A stretch of DNA of 5,215 bases, taken from positions 1-5,215 of the forward strand of contig CAZTMX010000204.1 of NCBI GenBank assembly GCA_964614855.1. Direction: 5' to 3'. The stretch is from CAWJHE01 sp964614855 (GTDB taxonomy: Bacteria > Chloroflexota > Anaerolineae > Anaerolineales > UBA4823). The notes below the pieces were generated by a model that made no database searches, was not told the DNA's origin, and saw nothing but the letters and a program-made list of their open reading frames with translations. Within the stretch, counting starts at the first letter, position 1. Each line of letters opens with the position of its first letter. Position numbers and translations under genes: made by a program. Shown piece after piece: positions 1 through 5,215 of this stretch.

Positions 1-924
1 ATGGTCATCTCCCAAGTGGTGATTGGTTTGTTGGCCTGGTTTTACCCATCAGTTCTTCCCAACCAGTGGTTGGAATGGGCTGGCCAACGCACAACAGGCA
101 CGCTGAGGTCTTACGGCGCATTCGCTGCGGCGATGATTTTTGGCGGTTTGCTGCTCTTGCATACAGCCTTGCAAGGCGAACGCGTGCCATTTCGAAAACT
201 TTACCTGTCTGTCTTTTTCTTATCGATCTTTGGTGCTTTCATCTCATTTTCTCGCGCTGGCTGGCTAGCAACAGGTGCCGTACTGGCAGGGCTGTTCTTT
301 TTGTATCCAAAATCCGCTCTGCGCACGTTCATCATACTTCTACCGGTTGTGATCCTACTGGCTGCTGGTCCTCTGGCAGGGCAGGTGGAGTGGGCAAGTG
401 AGCGATTGGATTCCGAAGAATCAGAAGCTTCAGCGTTGAGCCGTTTGCCCACCTACCTGGCCAGCCTGCGCATGATCCAGGCGAAACCCCTGTTTGGTTG
501 GGGGTATGAAAACTTCAACCGCTACGATTTCCAGTTTTACCGCCGGGTGGGCGACCTGGTCAACCCGGATAAAGATCATTCCTCACATAATTTCTTTCTC
601 ACCTTGTTGGCTGAGCAAGGAATATTGGGTTTCATGTTGTTTCTTTTTCCGTTTGGCTACTGGTTTTCGCTGACCGCCAGGACTATGCACACCATGCCGT
701 TGGATGGCTTTTTCAGCAGGAAGTTTACCAGCATTCTCTGGCTTTTCCTGCTAGGCTTTTTGATCCTTAACTTATTTCAAAGCATGCGTGTGCCGTATGC
801 ACTGGGGCTGATGTGGGTCTGTTTGGGCTTGTTGGGAACGGTAATTTCCCGGTTTTATGGGCAAGATTCTGCGTCTACATTCGTGGGATCCTCGCCAGCG
901 ACACAACAGGAGACCTACAGATAA
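1..924 (+). CDS. O-antigen ligase/polymerase family membrane protein (Wzy/WaaL type), probably 5'-partial
   Basis: Predicted inner-membrane protein that polymerises or transfers lipid-linked glycan on the outer face of the membrane. The 307 visible residues are strongly hydrophobic, with likely membrane segments near residues 3-15, 38-57, 67-83, 86-102, 108-126, 200-224, 245-260 and 264-284. A long polar loop at about 127-196 is typical of the family. Family-like motifs are SFSRAGWLA (82-90), PLFGWGYENF (163-172) and, at the end of the loop, SSHNFFLTLLAEQGILG (194-210); R84 and H196 are candidate functional residues. Members usually have about 400-450 residues, so one or more N-terminal membrane segments are probably missing; the ATG at base 1 may be an internal methionine at the window edge. 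Polymerase, ligase and protein-O-oligosaccharyltransferase activities cannot be told apart from sequence. The TAA stop overlaps the sulfotransferase start, so the two are probably co-translated. The family call is good; the exact role is uncertain. Confidence 0.85.
   Translation: MVISQVVIGLLAWFYPSVLPNQWLEWAGQRTTGTLRSYGAFAAAMIFGGLLLLHTALQGERVPFRKLYLSVFFLSIFGAFISFSRAGWLATGAVLAGLFFLYPKSALRTFIILLPVVILLAAGPLAGQVEWASERLDSEESEASALSRLPTYLASLRMIQAKPLFGWGYENFNRYDFQFYRRVGDLVNPDKDHSSHNFFLTLLAEQGILGFMLFLFPFGYWFSLTARTMHTMPLDGFFSRKFTSILWLFLLGFLILNLFQSMRVPYALGLMWVCLGLLGTVISRFYGQDSASTFVGSSPATQQETYR
908..912 (+). promoter_or_regulatory. Ribosome binding site supporting the ATG at 924
   Basis: AGGAG lies 11 bases upstream of the ATG at 924, inside the last codons of the membrane-protein gene. 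Together with the TAATG stop/start overlap, it supports 924 as the sulfotransferase start over the in-frame ATG at 813, which would force a 112-base overlap. The spacing is slightly long but acceptable. Confidence 0.55.
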
Positions 925-1937
925 TGAAGCAATACTCACAAAACCTGTGGCTCTCCATAACGGATTCGGCGAAATTCCGCCGCTTCTTGAAGCAAGGGAT
1001 TGGCTCACGCTTGATGCACAACCAGGCAGTCCAATATCTGCACCTGAGTGGTCTAAATTTGCTCTCGGGTTATCAAAGCCGGGCAAATGCCAGCCTTTTT
1101 CAAAATATACAAACCTGCTGCCTGTTTATCGGCCATACAAAAAGCGGTAATAGTATGATCGGGTCGCTGTTAGATGCGCACTCCAATATGATCCTGGCTG
1201 ATGAAGCGGATACACTTCGGTTTCTCCCCGCAGGTTTTCAAAGAAATCAGATTTTTTATCTTCTACTCAGAGCATCCCGCCGCGAAACGCAAAAAGGCAG
1301 GGTAACTGCCCGCCGTCTGGGTGGATATTCCTGGCAGGTGCCGGGACAGTGGCAAGGGAAAGCCGCTGAAATCCAGGTGATTGGAGACAGCACCTCAGGC
1401 ACAACCACCCGCCGGTTGGGATCATACCCGGGGCTCTATCCTCAGCTCCAGGAAATATTAGGAAATATCAAAATCAAGTTTATCCATATGATCCGCAACC
1501 CTTACGATCCGATCAGTGTGATGATGGTTCGGGGTAAACGGTCCTTTGAAAACGCATTTACACACTATGCAACGAGCTGCGAATACCTGGAAGGTATTTA
1601 TCAAAATATCGGGGTTGAGAATATTCTCCCCATCCGTTATGAGAGTTTTATTGCCCAACCAGAAACGCAGCTTGCAGCCCTTCTGGAATTCCTGGGGGTG
1701 AAAGGAAGCGATGATTATCTCCATGCTTGCAGCGGCATCATCAAGAGCCCGCCCCAGCAACCCCGCCAGATGCTGCATTGGGAACCTGACTGGATCGAGA
1801 CTGTCCAACGCAAGATCGAGCAGGTGGAATTCCTGGAAGGATATTCATTCACCAGTGGAACCGCTGGCTCTATCGAGGTTTCCGGCTTTTCAAGACCGGC
1901 TTCTACAGATCTGCGCAAATTATCACCAACAAGCTGA
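924..1937 (+). CDS. PAPS-dependent sulfotransferase, probably acting on a glycan
   Basis: Predicted cytoplasmic enzyme that moves sulfate from PAPS to an acceptor, here most likely a sugar of the polysaccharide made by this cluster. From the ATG at 924 it has 337 residues, a normal length for the family. The 5'-phosphosulfate loop is at 68-77 (FIGHTKSGNS), followed by GSLLDAH (80-86). The 3'-phosphate motif is FIHMIRNPYDPIS (186-198), with R191 and S198 as the expected PAPS contacts. A later RYESF (238-242) and EFLGV (255-259) match the usual C-terminal helix region. The segment VPGQWQG (139-145) followed by VIGD (152-155) resembles a subgroup I recall of bacterial sulfotransferases with LLDAHPN-type P-loops. 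The last 25 or so residues are Ser/Thr-rich, look disordered and lie outside the domain. No signal peptide or membrane segment is evident. The loop reads TKSGNS where I recall PRSGHS or PRSGTS in relatives. The acceptor is unknown. Confidence 0.9.
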   Translation: MKQYSQNLWLSITDSAKFRRFLKQGIGSRLMHNQAVQYLHLSGLNLLSGYQSRANASLFQNIQTCCLFIGHTKSGNSMIGSLLDAHSNMILADEADTLRFLPAGFQRNQIFYLLLRASRRETQKGRVTARRLGGYSWQVPGQWQGKAAEIQVIGDSTSGTTTRRLGSYPGLYPQLQEILGNIKIKFIHMIRNPYDPISVMMVRGKRSFENAFTHYATSCEYLEGIYQNIGVENILPIRYESFIAQPETQLAALLEFLGVKGSDDYLHACSGIIKSPPQQPRQMLHWEPDWIETVQRKIEQVEFLEGYSFTSGTAGSIEVSGFSRPASTDLRKLSPTS

Positions 1938-1950
1938 ATGAGCAACAGAA

Positions 1951-3528
1951 ATGAACCAACAACAAGTTGAATCCTACCCCTTAACCTATGACTCGGATTC
2001 CCCTGGTTTGGAATCTGTCCTGCAGTTATTTCAGTTGCTTAATGAGACCGGCATCCGTTATGTGCACTGGAAGAGCAACATCCGCTTGGACCTCAGCCTG
2101 CGAGGCGGCACAGATCTCGACTTGCTGGTGGATAGAGAGCAAAGCCAATACTTCCGCAGGATACTTCTTCAGCAAGATATCAAACCTGTCACCCCTCCAG
2201 CTGGACAGCGCTACCCCGCCATGGAGCATTATCTGGGCTTTGATCCAGACAGTGGAAAGTTATTCCACCTGCATGTGCATTACCAGCTAATCCTTGGCGA
2301 GGAATACATCAAGAATTTTCGCCTTCCGCTTGAAAAGGAATTTCTCGGTAAGTTCCATTCAGTCCACGGGGTAAACATCCCTGATCCAGAACTGGAAATC
2401 ATCGTCCTGGCAATGCGTGTGCTGCTTAAGTACCGCGACCGCGATGCCGTCAAGGATATTTTATCCATCCGCTCGCCTGGGATAAAAAAGTACTTCAAAC
2501 AAGAGCTGGAGTGGCTGTTGGCTCAAACAAGCATAGAGCAGATTACCCAGACCCTGGAAACACTGGCGGGTATCCTTCCGGGTGAGATCATCCTGGATTT
2601 TCTGCGCACCATTCAGACCAGCCCTCGCGATGGGTGGAAACTTGCCAGCTTGCGTGGAAAACTGCGCCGTGCGTTGAGCCAGTACCAGAGACGCGAACCA
2701 CTCCAGGCTGCGGCGGTGTATTTTCTCCAGCTCTGGCAGCGCAGAAAATCCTTTGCCAGGGTATCCCCCACATCGCGTATGACCTTACCCGGTGGTGGGC
2801 TGTCGATTGCGCTCATCGGTGTAGACGGCGCAGGCAAATCAACACTGGTTAAAGAGCTCGCTGGATGGCTTTCCTGGAAATTGGATGTGCACAGCTATTA
2901 CCTGGGCAGCAAACAACCCGGTTTGATGAGTGATCTTTCCTATTTGACCTTTCGCATGTTACGCCGCAACCACATGTTGCTTTCTCATGTGTTTCGTGAA
3001 AGTCACGCCTTCAACCGCTGGCTCGCCAGCGCCAGGCAGCTTGTCCTTTACTGGCACCATCTTTCACTTGGAAGAGACAGGTACGAACGGTACCGCAACG
3101 GAGTAAAAAAGAGTGCCGTAGGATCCATCGTGATATTCGATCGTTTTCCAGTTTCGACAATTGCCGCGGACATGCATGCCGATCACTTGGACGGACCACA
3201 AATTGAAAAAATTGCGGCAATGACGGGCGATACCCGCGCGCAATCAATGATCCGAGCTGAAGACAATATATATCGCTCTTTCCAGGCGCCGGATGCCTTG
3301 ATCTTGTTGATGGTCAGCCCGCAAGTCTCCTTGCAGCGCAAACCCGATCACCGCCCGGAAGCAATCGAAGCCAAATATCATACTCTCTCTCAACTAAGCG
3401 AGCGGGCTGATGTCCATGACAGCTCATCCGCTGTGTATCCATCCACACGCATAATCCAGATCAATGCGGAAGAACCCCTGGAAACTGTATTGATGCGAAT
3501 AAAAAGGGAAGTATGGAATCTCATCTGA
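1951..3528 (+). CDS. Two-domain protein: nucleotidyltransferase-like (NTP_transf_5 type) plus thymidylate-kinase-like P-loop domain
   Basis: A 525-residue soluble protein with two nucleotide-handling domains. The N-terminal domain (about 20-215) resembles the uncharacterised nucleotidyltransferases of polysaccharide clusters: YVHWKS (37-42), then GGTDLDLLV (52-60) with D55 and D57 as the likely metal-binding pair, then HLHVHYQL (106-113) and a helical region including VLLKYRDRDAVKDI (157-170). A basic helical linker (about 225-275) leads to the C-terminal P-loop domain. There the Walker A is GVDGAGKST (290-298), IFDRF (395-399) matches the DR(Y/F) motif of thymidylate kinases, and PDALILL (447-453) with R463, K464 and R468 looks like the core strand and lid. 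At about 250 residues the kinase part exceeds a typical 210-residue Tmk, with an insertion after the P-loop (about 320-390). Its substrate need not be dTMP; the setting favours a glycan precursor role (inference). The gene starts 13 bases after the sulfotransferase stop with only a weak ribosome binding site. Confidence 0.9.
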   Translation: MNQQQVESYPLTYDSDSPGLESVLQLFQLLNETGIRYVHWKSNIRLDLSLRGGTDLDLLVDREQSQYFRRILLQQDIKPVTPPAGQRYPAMEHYLGFDPDSGKLFHLHVHYQLILGEEYIKNFRLPLEKEFLGKFHSVHGVNIPDPELEIIVLAMRVLLKYRDRDAVKDILSIRSPGIKKYFKQELEWLLAQTSIEQITQTLETLAGILPGEIILDFLRTIQTSPRDGWKLASLRGKLRRALSQYQRREPLQAAAVYFLQLWQRRKSFARVSPTSRMTLPGGGLSIALIGVDGAGKSTLVKELAGWLSWKLDVHSYYLGSKQPGLMSDLSYLTFRMLRRNHMLLSHVFRESHAFNRWLASARQLVLYWHHLSLGRDRYERYRNGVKKSAVGSIVIFDRFPVSTIAADMHADHLDGPQIEKIAAMTGDTRAQSMIRAEDNIYRSFQAPDALILLMVSPQVSLQRKPDHRPEAIEAKYHTLSQLSERADVHDSSSAVYPSTRIIQINAEEPLETVLMRIKREVWNLI

Positions 3529-3530
3529 TG
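3526..3530 (+). promoter_or_regulatory. TGATG stop/start overlap (translational coupling site)
   Basis: The TGA stop of the nucleotidyltransferase-kinase gene shares its last base with the ATG at 3528 of the next gene. A weak GGAA lies at 3515-3518, 9 bases upstream of that ATG. An in-frame ATG at 3513 is the alternative start, but its AGGGA (3505-3509) is only 3 bases away, too close for efficient use. I prefer 3528, without certainty. Either start predicts coupling by re-initiation. Confidence 0.5.
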
Positions 3531-5215
3531 AACGGGTTTAGGCACATCGAATTCTTTGGCACTCCGGGGTCGGGAAAGACCACCTTGCTGCCTGTCCTTT
3601 CGAGCCATTTAAGTGCACATAACTGGCGTCCTTACACAGTTGTTGAAGCCGCACGACCCTTTACACTTCGCAGCAAAACCGGGAAATTGGTCTCCAGGCT
3701 CGTGCCTGCCAGTTTAAAACAACAAATCCTGTGGCAGGTTTTCTATTTGTCCAGCCTGGCATCGAGGCGAAAATTTTATGCAAAGAATAGAGAGCTCATC
3801 CAACAGGTGATGGATTTTCAGCGTTCGCGCCCTGCAGCGGCTGGAGTGACTGAAAGAGGCGTCATTCATTGGTTTGAACGGCTGGCTGGTTATTTTGAGT
3901 TTTTAGTAAGCTATGCGCAGCCCAGAGAAATCCTGCTTTTTGATGATGGTTTTGTCCACCGCACAATCCACCTTTTCGCATCGGATGTTGAAGAACCTGA
4001 CCCGCTGCGTATCCGGCAGTACCTGGATCTGATACCCAAACCAGATTTGGTGATCATCCCCCACGCCCCACTGGATACCTGTCTTGAGCGTGTCGTCCAA
4101 CGTGGAGTTTGGAAACACGCCAGTCATAAAACACCGCAAGAGCTCAGACAGTATCTTGCCAACGCCGAAATGGTAGTCAATACGGTTTCTGCCTATCTTC
4201 AGGAGAAGAATTGGCCTTTGCTTACCCTGGATAACAGCGCTGAGGGCGCCAGGTCTTCACAGACAGAAATGATCCGCAAACTGGAAACCGAACCATTATT
4301 TTCCGGTTTCCAGGAGGGTACAAAGATCGATAATACACTTCCAATCGCCGTAACGTCTTATCCTGCTGCCCCCCGGGTGCCAGGTTTTCCCCGCCCGTCG
4401 CGGCTGAGTGGTTCCATTCGTTCTCGCATGCGCCCCTTGGATATCGACCTGGCAACAATCGAGCATATCCTTCGTGAGTTTAGTTTCTCGATGACTGCGC
4501 CAGCGCAGAACCTGCCATTGAGCCGCCGCACACATAACGTTCTGGTCCACACCGAGGCTGGGAAGAAAGTCGTCAAGCAATACAGAAAAAAGCTGCCGGT
4601 GTCCACCATTGAATACAGTAATTCCATCCTGCTGCGATTGGCTGAGCTGAATTTTCCCAGCCTGCGTCTCGCCCTGACACAAAACGGTGAGACCTTTGTC
4701 ACCCACACAGGAAACAACTACTCAGTAACCAGTTTTGTTGAAGGGCGAAGTTACTCACAAAGCCTGCTTCAGCGTGACCACCGCCTATCCTTGTTGGCAT
4801 CTGCAGGTGAAACTATGGCAAGGCTGCACCAGGCTTTGAGCGATTTTTCTCCATCCGGCAGCCATCATCTGGGTTTTTCCAGCAGCACCGGGAAATGGGT
4901 GCGAGATTACGCCTGGCATGAGCAAAAAACCAGAGAGTTACGCAACCTGTCGCTCAAACACGATCACCAACCCGACCAGGTCCATCTGGATTGGCTGGTG
5001 GAAAATTACCAATCCATTCTTGACGAGCTCAAGGTGATGGACGGCCAGCTTGACCAGGCAGGGTTGAAACGCCTGATTGTACATGGAGATTACGGGCTGC
5101 ACAACCTGGTGTACCCCCAAGATGCGCCCATCACTGTTTTGGATTTCGAAACTGCGCGGCTTGAGTGGCGTTTGAGCGACCTGGTGTCGGCTCTATCCAG
5201 GCTGCGTTTCAGAAG
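3528..5215 (+). CDS. Composite kinase: N-terminal P-loop kinase-like domain fused to C-terminal APH-fold phosphotransferase domain, 3'-partial
   Basis: Reading this frame from 3528 to the right edge gives 562 codons with no stop, so the gene is cut by the window. The N-terminal part (about 5-245) is a P-loop NTPase: Walker A GTPGSGKTT (11-19), a Walker-B-like strand LLFDDGFVHR (136-145, D139 and D140), then PKPDLVIIPHAPLDTCLERVVQRG in two parts, a PDLVII strand at 172-177 and a lid-like R188/R192 pair. I recall related P-loop proteins in exopolysaccharide clusters with DEGxxQR at the Walker B position. A proline-rich linker spans about 262-312. The C-terminal part (about 315 onward) is an aminoglycoside-phosphotransferase-fold kinase: VVKQYR (348-353) with K350 as ATP-binding lysine, hinge-like SFVEG (402-406), MARLH (430-434), catalytic loop HGDYGLHN (519-526) with D521 and N526, and DFE (539-541) as metal-binding motif, followed by D551. 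Some tens of residues of the C-lobe are probably missing. Likely cytoplasmic; it may phosphorylate a sugar or lipid-linked precursor (inference). Confidence 0.88.
   Translation, partial: MNGFRHIEFFGTPGSGKTTLLPVLSSHLSAHNWRPYTVVEAARPFTLRSKTGKLVSRLVPASLKQQILWQVFYLSSLASRRKFYAKNRELIQQVMDFQRSRPAAAGVTERGVIHWFERLAGYFEFLVSYAQPREILLFDDGFVHRTIHLFASDVEEPDPLRIRQYLDLIPKPDLVIIPHAPLDTCLERVVQRGVWKHASHKTPQELRQYLANAEMVVNTVSAYLQEKNWPLLTLDNSAEGARSSQTEMIRKLETEPLFSGFQEGTKIDNTLPIAVTSYPAAPRVPGFPRPSRLSGSIRSRMRPLDIDLATIEHILREFSFSMTAPAQNLPLSRRTHNVLVHTEAGKKVVKQYRKKLPVSTIEYSNSILLRLAELNFPSLRLALTQNGETFVTHTGNNYSVTSFVEGRSYSQSLLQRDHRLSLLASAGETMARLHQALSDFSPSGSHHLGFSSSTGKWVRDYAWHEQKTRELRNLSLKHDHQPDQVHLDWLVENYQSILDELKVMDGQLDQAGLKRLIVHGDYGLHNLVYPQDAPITVLDFETARLEWRLSDLVSALSRLRFR

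Noticed and set aside
66..401. Plus-strand 111-codon frame inside gene 1.
   Set aside because: It lies wholly inside the better-supported membrane protein and its translation shows no family motif.
813..923. Upstream in-frame ATG extending the sulfotransferase by 37 residues.
   Set aside because: It overlaps the end of the membrane-protein gene by 112 bases, and the extra residues add no family motif. ATG 924 has a TAATG overlap and an AGGAG.
1684..1836. A 12-base sequence, TGGAATTCCTGG, occurring at 1684-1695 and 1825-1836.
   Set aside because: Both copies encode similar EFL-containing helix segments of the sulfotransferase in the same frame. Only two copies exist and no further repeat structure surrounds them.
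1951..2600. Possible MNT/HEPN-type toxin-antitoxin or defence nucleotidyltransferase.
   Set aside because: The domain is followed in the same chain by a thymidylate-kinase-like domain and sits between glycan genes; no HEPN partner is visible.
3080..3094. Small inverted repeat GGTAC-5 nt-GTACC.
   Set aside because: Five-base arms inside a coding region with no following T-run; expected by chance.
4296..4717. Two minus-strand open frames of 136 and 119 codons.
   Set aside because: Both lie opposite the linker and APH N-lobe of gene 4, overlap each other in different frames, and show no recognisable domain. They are shadows of the coding strand.
4470..5215. Antibiotic resistance by aminoglycoside phosphorylation.
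   Set aside because: The APH fold is shared by many small-molecule and sugar kinases. The fusion to a P-loop domain and the polysaccharide operon setting argue against drug modification.

Overview
This window is a stretch of one surface-polysaccharide biosynthesis operon. All genes lie on the plus strand and cover almost every base; the only gap is 13 bases. I see no RNA gene, mobile element, CRISPR array, promoter or terminator. The DNA is of intermediate GC by eye. The gene set suggests an environmental bacterium that makes an exopolysaccharide, capsule or O-antigen-like glycan. A Chloroflexota (Anaerolineae)-like source is only a guess, since the window carries no taxonomic marker.

Layout: (1) 1-924, the C-terminal part of an O-antigen ligase/polymerase-type membrane protein (Wzy/WaaL superfamily), probably cut at its N-terminus by the window edge. 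(2) 924-1937, a PAPS-dependent sulfotransferase whose start overlaps the upstream stop (TAATG). (3) 1951-3528, a two-domain protein with an N-terminal nucleotidyltransferase-like domain and a C-terminal thymidylate-kinase-like P-loop domain. (4) 3528 (or 3513) to beyond the right edge, a long open frame with no stop in the window. It joins an N-terminal P-loop kinase-like domain to a C-terminal aminoglycoside-phosphotransferase (APH)-fold kinase domain. Its start overlaps the stop of gene 3 (TGATG).

Working picture (inference): the membrane protein polymerises or ligates lipid-linked glycan outside the membrane. In the cytoplasm, the sulfotransferase adds sulfate to the glycan or its precursor. 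The two multidomain nucleotide-using proteins could prepare an activated precursor or add phosphate or a nucleotidyl group. Their tight coupling to a glycan polymerase/ligase and a sulfotransferase argues for a role in glycan decoration rather than in DNA precursor synthesis or antibiotic resistance, despite the family names. The most notable item is the pair of adjacent composite proteins. Together they carry four predicted nucleotide-dependent domains whose substrates cannot be read from sequence.
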